Positions 15,598-22,846 of a stretch of DNA of 23,943 nt are shown here, piece after piece; the first letter of the stretch is position 1, and the number at the start of each line of letters is the position of its first letter. Made by a program: the position numbers and the translations under genes. Where the stretch lies: assembly GCA_937902805.1 (NCBI GenBank), contig CALEMB010000159.1, forward strand, positions 1 to 23,943. The letters run 5' to 3'. The notes beneath the pieces were generated by a model. That model had not been told where the DNA came from. It made no database searches and saw only the letters and a program-made list of their open reading frames with translations. The DNA is from an uncultured Bacteroidales bacterium. Its GTDB lineage: Bacteria; Bacteroidota; Bacteroidia; Bacteroidales; F082.

Positions 15598-15684
15598 GGC
15601 TTGAATGGAAATGCAGGTGGCGGAGTGCGCGGTGAAAGAGGTTGGAACTGAAAAAAGAAAATTCACGAAAATAGATTTCGCAAA
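15598..15684 (+). pseudogene. eroded 3' end of a DUF1016 nuclease gene
   Basis: Bases 15614-15684 align with 17974-18043, the end of the intact DUF1016 gene and the bases just after it. The alignment includes a 20-bp block with three differences, then about 42 bp (GGAACTGAAAAAAGAAAATTC and onward) with three differences, and the same TAG stop. A 1-nt gap and an 8-nt insertion break the frame, so this is a remnant and not a gene. It lies directly in front of the WYL promoter. Confidence 0.75.
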
Positions 15685-15691
15685 CAATTCG

Positions 15692-15699
15692 TACCTTTG
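15692..15699 (+). promoter_or_regulatory. -7 box of the WYL regulator gene
   Basis: TACCTTTG matches TAnnTTTG and lies 20 nt before ATG 15720, just after the DUF1016 remnant. The -33 element is unclear. Confidence 0.6.
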
Positions 15700-15719
15700 C
15701 GGCAGAAAAATAATAAACT

Positions 15720-16781
15720 ATGCCCGCAAACAAAAACGCCGTAACACGCTACTACATCCTCGACAAGCTGTTGGCCAACCGCTATCACCATTATTCTACT
15801 GAGGATTTGGTAAGACTTGTCAATGAGGAGTTGGCCGAAATGTGCCAAGAGCCTGTCAGTCGTCGAACCATCGAGCTTGACCTTAATTATATTGAAAACG
15901 AAGGACCGTTTCTGGCGGAGATAGAGCATTACCAGGTTGACGATGTCAGCCAGCGGACCCTCAAAACCATCAAGAAAAGCTGCCATCGGTATGCTGACCC
16001 GTCGTTTTCCATATTTACGCAAAAACTTACCGATGACGAGAAGCACCTGCTTGGAGAGGCTTTCACGCTACTCGGGCAATTTGACGGCCTGCCTAATCTT
16101 GAAGGCTTGGAAAGGCTGAGGGAAAGCCTCAAAGTGAAAACCGACCGGCAGATAGTGTCATTCACAAAGAATCCTTTGGAAGGCAAGAACCTGTTGGGTG
16201 AATTGTTCACGGTAATTTCGCAGAAACAGGTCGTGGAATTGCATTACCATCGATTTGACACGCCCGATGAAGACCGCAAAACCGTTGTGCATCCCTACCT
16301 GCTTAAAGAATACAACCGCCGTTGGTACCTTATCGTTGCCGCTGACAATGATGGCAAACTATTGTCGTTTGCACTCGACCGTATCGATAAGTTTGTCCCT
16401 TTGCCTTCGCGTAGTTATAAGGAATACGACGGCGACCTCAACGAGCGATTTGAGGACATCATCGGGGTGACGCTCATCGACGGCAATCCGTTGCAGACCA
16501 TCATGTTCTGGGTGAGTGATTTTTCTAAGGATTATGTGGCCACCAAACCCTTACATGAGTCTCAGCGGCATTACAAAGGGGAAAGAGAAATGGAATTGCG
16601 TCAACAATACCCAAAGCTTGAAGGAGGTGCATTTTTCTCCATTGACTGCATAGAGAACTATGAGCTTATCCGCGAATTATCCTCTTTCGGCAAAGACCTG
16701 TTGGTTCTCTCGCCCGCCGACATCCAGCAGAAGGTGTACGACCGCGTGACGGCACAATTCCAGGCGTATCAGGCATTGTAA
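15720..16781 (+). CDS. WYL-domain transcriptional regulator
   Basis: A 353-residue protein. Residues 1-65 form a helix-turn-helix-like start (TRYYILDKLLANRYHHYSTEDLV ... SRRTIELDLNYIE). The centre holds the WYL domain with the literal RRWYLIVA at 200-207 followed by LLSFALDRID. The C-terminal part resembles the WCX domain (VTLIDGNPLQTIMFWVSD ... DLLVLSPADIQQKVYDRV). WYL regulators bind DNA and are thought to sense nucleotides or nucleic acid; several repress phage-defence operons (BrxR, CapW). It stands directly before a DUF1016 nuclease gene that has its own promoter-like box, so it may control that gene or the R-M genes beyond. This is inferred from position only. Confidence 0.88.
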   Translation: MPANKNAVTRYYILDKLLANRYHHYSTEDLVRLVNEELAEMCQEPVSRRTIELDLNYIENEGPFLAEIEHYQVDDVSQRTLKTIKKSCHRYADPSFSIFTQKLTDDEKHLLGEAFTLLGQFDGLPNLEGLERLRESLKVKTDRQIVSFTKNPLEGKNLLGELFTVISQKQVVELHYHRFDTPDEDRKTVVHPYLLKEYNRRWYLIVAADNDGKLLSFALDRIDKFVPLPSRSYKEYDGDLNERFEDIIGVTLIDGNPLQTIMFWVSDFSKDYVATKPLHESQRHYKGEREMELRQQYPKLEGGAFFSIDCIENYELIRELSSFGKDLLVLSPADIQQKVYDRVTAQFQAYQAL

Positions 16782-16793
16782 TGGATTTATTTC

Positions 16794-16801
16794 TATCTTT
16801 G
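16794..16801 (+). promoter_or_regulatory. -7 box of the DUF1016 nuclease gene
   Basis: TATCTTTG lies in the 43-nt gap after the WYL gene, 23 nt before ATG 16825, and gives the nuclease its own transcript in addition to readthrough. Confidence 0.6.
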
Positions 16802-16824
16802 CGTTTCAATAACTCTGTAGAAAG

Positions 16825-18033
16825 ATGACTGACAAACCGACATTCGTATCCCGTGACATGATGACTGCCGATGAGGGCTATGTGCAATGGATGGCCGACA
16901 TCAAGCAGCGTTTCCGCCAAAGCCAAGTCAAGGCGGCGGTTCGTGTGAACACTGCCATGCTTGAGTTTTATTGGAGCTTGGGAAGAGACATGGTGGAACT
17001 GCGTGCAGAAAGCAAATGGGGCAGCGGTTTCTTCGATCAGTTGAGCCTTGATTTGAGGACTGCTTTTCCCGAAGAATCGGGTTTCTCAGTGACCAACCTC
17101 AAGTATATGAAGCGTTGGTATGCCTTTTATAATGAGAGAGTTGCAAATCATCAACGACTCGTTGACGAAATTCGTCAGCAACCTGCTGACGAAATTAGTG
17201 CTGTTCAAAGTGATGAACCAAATGTTGTAATTCGTCACCAAGCTGGTGACGGATTGGGTGCTGCAATTCGTCAGCAACCTGCTGACGAAAAAGGTCAGCA
17301 AGCTGCTGACCAATTGGAAATGCCTGATATTTTTGGCAGAATACCATGGTTTCACCATGTCCTCATTATTTCCAAATGCCAAACCCTCGACGAAGCCATT
17401 TTCTATATCAATAAGGTGACTGAGGAAGGCTGGAGTCGCAGCCGACTTGAAAGCCAGATGGCGGCCAATCTCTTTGGCAGTCAAGGGGCAGCCGTGACCA
17501 ACTTTGAGCACACGCTTCCGGCCCCGCAGAGCCAGTTGGCCAAAGAGATACTGAAAGATCCTTATCATTTCGGATTCCTTTCGATGAGCGAGGAGTACGA
17601 GGAGAAAGACCTGGAGGATGCGCTTGTGTCGAATGTCACGCGCTTCTTGATGGAGTTGGGCAAGGGCTTTTCGTATGTGGGGCGACAGATGGAGTTGCAG
17701 ATGCCCGGCGGACAGACCTTCTTCCCCGATTTGTTGTTCTATCACATCCCGCAGCACCGCTATGTTGTCATTGAGCTGAAGGTGGTGAAGTACATTCCCG
17801 AGTTTGCTGGCAAGCTGAATTTCTATGTTACCGCTGTTGATGAGTTGCTGCGTGGCGAGGGCGACAACCCCACCGTTGGCCTGATCATCTGCAAATCGAC
17901 CGACAAGACCGTTGTGGAATGGTCGTTGCGCGACATCAACAAGCCGCTTGGCGTATCCACCTACCAGCTTGAACAGGTGGTGGAGCGCACGGTGAGGGAA
18001 CTGGAACTGAAAAAAGAAAATTCGCGAAAATAG
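16825..18033 (+). CDS. DUF1016 (YhcG-type) PDDEXK nuclease-domain protein
   Basis: A 402-residue protein. The N-terminal DUF1016_N-like domain (about 15-110) has FRQSQVKAAVRVNTAMLEFYW and FSVTNLKYMKRWYAFY. A low-complexity linker (110-165) is encoded by a row of DNA palindromes. The C-terminal nuclease domain starts at IPWFHHVLIISKC and includes LEDALVSNVTRFLMELG. The catalytic PD-(D/E)xK pattern is visible as PDLLFYH with Asp302 and VIELK with Glu317 and Lys319. Family members are often found in defence islands and beside restriction-modification genes, but their function is not settled. An eroded copy of its 3' end lies upstream of the WYL gene. ATG 16825 is supported by the promoter box upstream. 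Confidence 0.88.
   Translation: MTDKPTFVSRDMMTADEGYVQWMADIKQRFRQSQVKAAVRVNTAMLEFYWSLGRDMVELRAESKWGSGFFDQLSLDLRTAFPEESGFSVTNLKYMKRWYAFYNERVANHQRLVDEIRQQPADEISAVQSDEPNVVIRHQAGDGLGAAIRQQPADEKGQQAADQLEMPDIFGRIPWFHHVLIISKCQTLDEAIFYINKVTEEGWSRSRLESQMAANLFGSQGAAVTNFEHTLPAPQSQLAKEILKDPYHFGFLSMSEEYEEKDLEDALVSNVTRFLMELGKGFSYVGRQMELQMPGGQTFFPDLLFYHIPQHRYVVIELKVVKYIPEFAGKLNFYVTAVDELLRGEGDNPTVGLIICKSTDKTVVEWSLRDINKPLGVSTYQLEQVVERTVRELELKKENSRK
17151..17311 (+). repeat. array of five palindromes inside the DUF1016 gene
   Basis: Palindromes with short spacers lie at 17151-17165 (TCAACGA/TCGTTGA), 17171-17193 (TTCGTCAGCA/TGCTGACGAA), 17231-17253 (TTCGTCACCA/TGGTGACGGA), 17267-17289 (same as the second) and 17293-17311 (GGTCAGCA/TGCTGACC). 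A weaker one, GTTCA/TGAAC, is at 17203-17218. Centres are 24, 60, 36 and 24 bp apart. Substitutions between copies are matched on the other arm. Confidence 0.88.
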
Positions 18034-18112
18034 GTTGCGCAAATTGTGGATCTATACCTATGTTAGAACCTAACTTTTCTTTCTTTTTTCCCGTGATTTA
18101 ATATAGTTTTTG

Positions 18113-18120
18113 TATTTTTG
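18113..18120 (+). promoter_or_regulatory. -7 box of the structured RNA
   Basis: TATTTTTG matches TAnnTTTG in an AT-rich stretch 80 nt after the DUF1016 stop codon. It predicts transcription from about 18127, just before the first hairpin of the structured region. Confidence 0.55.
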
Positions 18121-18126
18121 CGCTTG

Positions 18127-18444
18127 CATCTGCATGAATTGCCTATTTGAAAAAAATGAGCAAATGATTTGCAGAGCACTACATATGAAAAGGCGTTACT
18201 GACGCTTTGTTTTTGGTTGTTTCGAAACTACCACAATCGAATTAGCGGTCAAAACAATGCAGGAGTAATTGCCACGGAGTGTTGTATATGCTCTCCGTAG
18301 TGTGCAGGGGGTACATGTACCTCCATGCACACTTTACGGGTGTATCATATACTCCAACGTGGGTGTTTCTCTTTCCTGTTTACCGCTAAGGCTGTGGTAG
18401 GCCTCGAACAACGAACAGGCAGATGGAGAGCACCCACGCTTTTT
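18127..18444 (+). ncRNA. putative structured RNA (about 318 nt) with pseudoknot, upstream of the R-M operon
   Basis: There is no credible long ORF here, but there are many consistent helices. In order: TCTGCA/TGCAGA (18129-18134 with 18170-18175); AAGGCGT/ACGCTTT (18190-18196 with 18202-18208); a long-range helix in three blocks, GTTGTTTCGA with TCGAACAAC (18216-18225 with 18404-18412), CTACCACA with TGTGGTAG (18228-18235 with 18393-18400) and TTAGCGGT with ACCGCTAA (18242-18249 with 18382-18389); a tall hairpin at 18272-18362 (CCACG/CGTGG, GGAGT/ACTCC, ATATG/CATAT, CCGTA/TACGG, GTGTGCA/TGCACAC, GGGGGT/ACCTCC); and a last stem CGTGGGTG/CACCCACG (18358-18365 with 18431-18438) with inner CCTGTT/AACAGG, whose loop holds the 3' strands of the long-range helix, making a pseudoknot. 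I cannot assign it to a known RNA family. It could be an independent RNA or a leader of the methyltransferase gene. Confidence 0.7.
18358..18444 (+). terminator. terminator-like stem ending the structured RNA
   Basis: CGTGGGTG (18358-18365) pairs with CACCCACG (18431-18438), with further pairs CTCT/AGAG and CCTGTT/AACAGG inside. TTTTT follows at 18440-18444. The loop is long for a plain terminator because it takes part in a pseudoknot. Its 5' bases CGTGG can instead pair with CCACG at 18272-18276, so termination could be conditional. From 18445 to the ATG at 18505 no TAnnTTTG promoter was seen. Confidence 0.55.
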
Positions 18445-18504
18445 ATATGTGGTTTGCGTAAATAAACGAGCCTGATTCTGGGTGCCTAGGGCAAAAAGAG
18501 CATT

Positions 18505-21501
18505 ATGCGAGGGCAGACTACTTCAGGACATCGAATCAAGCAGTTAGACTTGTTTCAATTACAACAAGAATTTCCAAAGGAAATCGTAATAAACCAGGAC
18601 AAGAATTCAGCCTATGATGACATAGACATATCGAAAAATGTTCTAATATGCAATGTTAAGAAAGACAATATGGAACATTTCATGGATGGTACTGCAAAAT
18701 TGTACTATTCAGGAAAGCGATTTCCCTCAACTGTAGCATTGAATGAGTTATACTACTTCATTCCATATATTGGAAAACAATGCGATCTTGATTATTTTGG
18801 AATTAGAGATTTGTATCTTATAAAGATAGCACGGGTTGGCTCCCGTCGAGAAGGAGAATTGGACAATGACCCAAATGATCTGCGCATCGTTTTCGAATTA
18901 CAATTCGTAAAACAATTGTTTGCTGATTATAAAAAGCATAGGCTTCAAATATGGGATACCTACTCAGACCTGAAATTGGAAGAGCTGATGGATTCCATGG
19001 CTAAAGTAAAAGGAACCGCATCAAAGCGCCCCACATATATCAGTTTGTTTAGTAGTGCAGGAGTAGGTTGTTTTGGCTTTAAGCAAGAAAACTATGATTG
19101 TATTGCTACCGTAGAGATAATCGAACGACGGCTTAACGTGCAGAAATATAATAACAAATGCCGATTTGACAGCGGATACATCTGTGGAGATATTACTTTG
19201 AATGAAGTACAAGATAGGGTGTTTCGTGAAATACAAATGTGGAAAGAACATAAACTAACCAATGATATTGATGTGGTTATTGCCACCCCTCCTTGTCAAG
19301 GAATGTCTGTTGCGAACCATAAAAAAGGCAATGAGTTAAAACGGAATTCTCTGGTCGTTGAATCAATAAGACTAATACAAATAATAAAACCTCGGTTTTT
19401 TGTATTTGAGAATGTTCCGGCATTTTTGAAAGCCATTTGTACGGATATTGATGGTAAAGATAAGCCAATCAAAGAAGCAATCACTATAGACCTTGAAGGA
19501 GAATACAATATTGCGGCCAAAGTAATCAATTTCAAAGATTACGGCAATCCGAGTAGCAGAACGAGGACATTGGTGCTCGGTGTGCGGAAAGACCAAAAAG
19601 AGATAACGCCTCTTGAACTTTTCCCTGATAAGCAAGAAGAACAAACCCTCAGGCAAACTATAGGTCATCTTCCACACCTTTTCAGTATGGGTGAGATTTG
19701 GGATAAGGACATTTATCATGCTTTCAGACCGTATGCGTCTCAAATGCTTCGATGGATAGAAAACATCAAAGAAGGGCAATCGGCTTTTGATAACGAAGAT
19801 GAGAGTCGTATTCCTCATAAGGTTGTGGATGGAGAGATTGTTTTCAATCAGCAAAAGAATGGCGATAAATATACAAGACAATACTGGGATAAAGTTCCAC
19901 CGTGCATACACACTCGAAATGATATTTTAGCCAGCCAGAATACTGTCCATCCAACAGATAATCGTGTTTTTTCTATCCGAGAGGTTATGCTTATGATGTC
20001 TGTTCCTGAATCTTTTGAATGGAGTTCTATTCCATACGGACAACTAAATTCTATGTCACTTGAAGAGAAACAAAAGTATCTGAAAAAGGAAGATGTAAAC
20101 ATTCGTCAAAGTTTAGGAGAAGCAGTTCCTACTATAATTTTCAAGCAAATAGCGCATAAAATCAAAAGTAAGATTTCGGAAAAAGTATTGACGGAGCAAG
20201 ATGTGCTTGACATAATAGAAAAGAACAACTTGACAGACTCGAACAAACTTCTGGAATACATAAAAAAGCATAAAAAGTGGGGATTTGTACAGTTGGCAAA
20301 GATTGCGGAATATGCAAATGGTGCCAGAACTGAGACTGCTGCGTATTATACAAGGCAAGACATTTGCTATTCTGTTGTAAAGCATTTGCCAGACTATCCT
20401 GACTCAAAAGTACTGCATATACTTGAACCAGCGACTGGGGTGGGTAATTTTTTGCCATCATTGTTTTTGAAATATGCCAATGTCTCAGAATTACATATTG
20501 ATGTCATCGACATAAACCCTGATAGTTTGGTGCTGCTCAAACAACTCATTCGCTCCATCCCTTTGCCAGAGAATGTTAGGCTGAACTATATCAACAAAGA
20601 CACTCTATTAGAACAATTCCCTAAAAGATACGACATTGTAGTTGGGAACCCACCCTATATGAAAGTAAAAGATAAGAAACTACTGAAAGAATACAAACAA
20701 GGTGTAATTAACACAGATACGAATAACATCTTTGCTTTCTTTATTGAAAAAGCCATCGCGCTTGGCGATGTTGTTTCTCTTATTGTTCCAAAAGGATTGG
20801 TTAATGTTCCAGAGTTCGAGAAAACACGTCGTTTGATGAATGAATTACCTATTACTAATATCGTGGATTTTGGTGAAAAGGGATTTAAGGGAGTGAAAAT
20901 AGAGACAATTGCCTTTTCGATCAATAAAAAAGCAAAAATAGATGTCACAAAAGTTGAGTCTTATATTACCAACTTGGTTGAGTTTAAAAAACAAGCATAC
21001 ATTACAGATTCTTCTTTCCCTTATTGGTTGTTGTATAGAAACAAGGAATTTGACGATGTGGCTAACAAGATGGATCTTGGTGTTTTTAAGGCTTTTCGTG
21101 ATAGAACTCTCACTAAATCCAACACATTGGCCAAAGGCACAATTCGCGTATTGAAATCGCGAAACATTGGTAGCAATGAGATAATTGATATACCTGGTTA
21201 TGATACTTTTATTGATGATGTTTCGGGCTTGGAAGTTGGAAAATATCTCAACCATACTGAATGTGTTTTGGTTCCCAATCTTTCATATAATCCCCGTGCT
21301 TGTTTTATGCCTGCTAATTGCATTGCGGATGGTTCTGTAGCAATTCTGACAACGACTAATGGGGTAACAGTTTCAGGAAAAGATCTGTCTTATTATGCAA
21401 CTGAAGAATTTTGCAAATTCTACAGCATCGCCCGTAATCGAGGAACCCGTTCTCTGAATATTGACAATAATTCCGTGTTTTTCTTTGGTAAACTAAAATG
21501 A
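18505..21501 (+). CDS. fused C5-cytosine / N6-adenine DNA methyltransferase of a type II R-M system
   Basis: A 998-residue protein. Residues 1-170 match no family I recognise. Residues 175-560 form a C5-cytosine methyltransferase: motif I LFSSAGVGCFGF (from 181), the catalytic PPCQG with Cys264, ENV with Glu302, the RTRTLVLGV motif, and motifs IX-X (RVFSIREVMLMMSVPESF; GEAVPTIIFKQIA). From about 610 an N6-adenine methyltransferase of the Eco57I/N6_Mtase type follows, with EPATGVGNFL (Glu641) and the catalytic NPPY (715-718), then a C-terminal part that probably reads the target. Both active sites look intact. Two different modifications in one chain suit an asymmetric site with a C target on one strand and an A on the other. 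The stop codon overlaps the next start by ATGA. Base composition is visibly AT-rich compared with the flanking genes. Confidence 0.9.
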   Translation: MRGQTTSGHRIKQLDLFQLQQEFPKEIVINQDKNSAYDDIDISKNVLICNVKKDNMEHFMDGTAKLYYSGKRFPSTVALNELYYFIPYIGKQCDLDYFGIRDLYLIKIARVGSRREGELDNDPNDLRIVFELQFVKQLFADYKKHRLQIWDTYSDLKLEELMDSMAKVKGTASKRPTYISLFSSAGVGCFGFKQENYDCIATVEIIERRLNVQKYNNKCRFDSGYICGDITLNEVQDRVFREIQMWKEHKLTNDIDVVIATPPCQGMSVANHKKGNELKRNSLVVESIRLIQIIKPRFFVFENVPAFLKAICTDIDGKDKPIKEAITIDLEGEYNIAAKVINFKDYGNPSSRTRTLVLGVRKDQKEITPLELFPDKQEEQTLRQTIGHLPHLFSMGEIWDKDIYHAFRPYASQMLRWIENIKEGQSAFDNEDESRIPHKVVDGEIVFNQQKNGDKYTRQYWDKVPPCIHTRNDILASQNTVHPTDNRVFSIREVMLMMSVPESFEWSSIPYGQLNSMSLEEKQKYLKKEDVNIRQSLGEAVPTIIFKQIAHKIKSKISEKVLTEQDVLDIIEKNNLTDSNKLLEYIKKHKKWGFVQLAKIAEYANGARTETAAYYTRQDICYSVVKHLPDYPDSKVLHILEPATGVGNFLPSLFLKYANVSELHIDVIDINPDSLVLLKQLIRSIPLPENVRLNYINKDTLLEQFPKRYDIVVGNPPYMKVKDKKLLKEYKQGVINTDTNNIFAFFIEKAIALGDVVSLIVPKGLVNVPEFEKTRRLMNELPITNIVDFGEKGFKGVKIETIAFSINKKAKIDVTKVESYITNLVEFKKQAYITDSSFPYWLLYRNKEFDDVANKMDLGVFKAFRDRTLTKSNTLAKGTIRVLKSRNIGSNEIIDIPGYDTFIDDVSGLEVGKYLNHTECVLVPNLSYNPRACFMPANCIADGSVAILTTTNGVTVSGKDLSYYATEEFCKFYSIARNRGTRSLNIDNNSVFFFGKLK

Positions 21502-22694
21502 ATACTCTTAAGACAATAACAGATTTCCTAAATCAATTCGATTTAGATGTTCGCAAGAGTGGCGATGCCCGCTTTATGGACCAAAAATGCACGCCGGATG
21601 TTGTATGCTTTATCGCTGACTGCATTATGAATCTTGACCCTCAAGGAGAATTTGTCGTACAAGATATTTGGGATATGCCTTATTTTGTAAAAAATGCCTC
21701 TGCAATATTTGGCAAACCGAGCCCGAAAAATGTGACAGCAAAACATGAATATGACAAGTTTATACAACAACCATTACGCATGTTGGCATACGCGCATGTC
21801 TTAGGAATGGAGAAACGAGGGGCAGTAAACCATTATTGGATAGCCAATCAAGAAATCCTCGATTACATTTCAACAAAAGAAAGGAATGCATATAACTTTC
21901 TATACATTTATATTACGAAAGTTCTTTCTGATAGCAATATCCTGAAGCTGTTTGAAAAATTCAAGCAGGTTTGTTATAAAGGCAGTGTAACCCAACAAGA
22001 CTATTTGGAACTAAAAGACAAATACACCCGATTTATTATCGGTAATACCGCAATTAACGGAGAAGTGGAGGTGTATCGAATATTTACCAAGGTCATAAAT
22101 GTCTATTCTGCTGAAAACGATATTCAAGGAACAGAAAAAGGAAGGTTGTCTAAAGACATCATTACATTTTCGGATTTGATGTATAATAGAAAAAATTGGC
22201 GCGACATTGGCAAATCAAAATCTCAAACTCGGCAAGAGGCCGCAAGTATGGAGGAGATAAGTCAACAAGAAGCATACGAAAACTATCAAGTTACCAAGGC
22301 AATGAATTTGATTAGAAAGATACAGTCAGATAGTGAAGTGAAAGACCAATATGCCATTGGTGAGGCGACACAGGTCCACCATATTTTCCCGAAATCGATG
22401 TTTCCCGAAATCGCTCATTATTTGGAAAACCTCATCAAACTTACTCCGACCCAACATTACACAAAGGCCCATCCAAATAATCACACGCAAACGACCAATA
22501 AGGATTATCAACTAGTTTGTCTTTTGGCCAAGTCTCAAAACATAGAGCAATCAATTAAAACAGTTGGTGAAAAATACTATAGGAAAGAATCTTTCATCTA
22601 TGTGATAAATGTTGGACTTGATGCCGAATTGAGCTTGAAACTCTCTTTTGCTGATATTCGCAAACAATTAAGGCTGCTTTATAATGCAGCATAG
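21498..22694 (+). CDS. HNH-type restriction endonuclease, partner of the fused methyltransferase
   Basis: A 398-residue protein starting at the ATGA overlap with the methyltransferase gene, so the two are translationally coupled. The first 250 residues match no family I recognise and may bind the DNA target. The C-terminal part has an HNH (beta-beta-alpha-Me) pattern: VHHIFPKSMFP with His294-His295, Asn311 in YLENLIKL and His320 in TPTQH, i.e. HH-x15-N-x8-H. I recall a closely similar HH-x14-N-x8-H spacing for the type IIS enzyme MnlI, whose system also has both a C5-cytosine and an N6-adenine methyltransferase. It should cleave DNA not protected by the upstream enzyme; the recognition site is not predictable from the sequence alone. 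Confidence 0.82.
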   Translation: MNTLKTITDFLNQFDLDVRKSGDARFMDQKCTPDVVCFIADCIMNLDPQGEFVVQDIWDMPYFVKNASAIFGKPSPKNVTAKHEYDKFIQQPLRMLAYAHVLGMEKRGAVNHYWIANQEILDYISTKERNAYNFLYIYITKVLSDSNILKLFEKFKQVCYKGSVTQQDYLELKDKYTRFIIGNTAINGEVEVYRIFTKVINVYSAENDIQGTEKGRLSKDIITFSDLMYNRKNWRDIGKSKSQTRQEAASMEEISQQEAYENYQVTKAMNLIRKIQSDSEVKDQYAIGEATQVHHIFPKSMFPEIAHYLENLIKLTPTQHYTKAHPNNHTQTTNKDYQLVCLLAKSQNIEQSIKTVGEKYYRKESFIYVINVGLDAELSLKLSFADIRKQLRLLYNAA

Positions 22695-22704
22695 TTTCTG
22701 GTAG

Positions 22705-22803
22705 GATAAACTTGACGAGCATTTCGATAGCTTTGAGCCAGGCAGATACAGCTATAGCGCCATCTGGGGCATGAAAACTTTCCCCATACCCCTCGAAAAA
22801 TAA
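22705..22803 (+). pseudogene. C-terminal remnant of an unidentified gene
   Basis: After a TAG at 22702 the frame is open for 32 codons and ends in TAA. It reads like real protein sequence (HFDSFEPGRYSYSAIWGMK ... PIPLEK) but has no start codon or upstream part. The ending and the bases after it recur, diverged, at 23597-23655. I suspect it is the tail of a gene repeated elsewhere in the genome, but cannot name it with confidence. Confidence 0.4.
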
Positions 22804-22846
22804 CTGTAACAATTGTAACAACTGTAACACGGAAATTATAATGCAT
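22785..22846 (+). repeat. block with three tandem 9-mers, copy 1
   Basis: TACCCCTCGAAAAA is followed by the 9-mers AACTGTAAC, AATTGTAAC and AACTGTAAC (22802-22828), then CGGAAATT. It aligns along its length with 23597-23655, about 810 bp further on, in the same orientation. Confidence 0.75.

Noticed and set aside
17151..17311. CRISPR-like array
   Set aside because: Spacing is irregular, the repeats are palindromes within an open coding frame, and there is no leader or cas gene.
17086..18042. A 318-codon open frame on the minus strand across the DUF1016 gene
   Set aside because: The plus strand carries the catalytic PD-(D/E)xK pattern; the minus frame is a shadow.
18127..18444. Retron msr-msd RNA or transposon guide RNA
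   Set aside because: There is no reverse transcriptase, TnpB or other partner gene in the window; the next gene is a DNA methyltransferase.
18468..18491. Resemblance of GCCTGATTCTGGGTGCC to the 5' end of tmRNA
   Set aside because: No tRNA-like acceptor pair, no tag frame and no CCA end follow; an ATG with a long coding frame begins at 18505.
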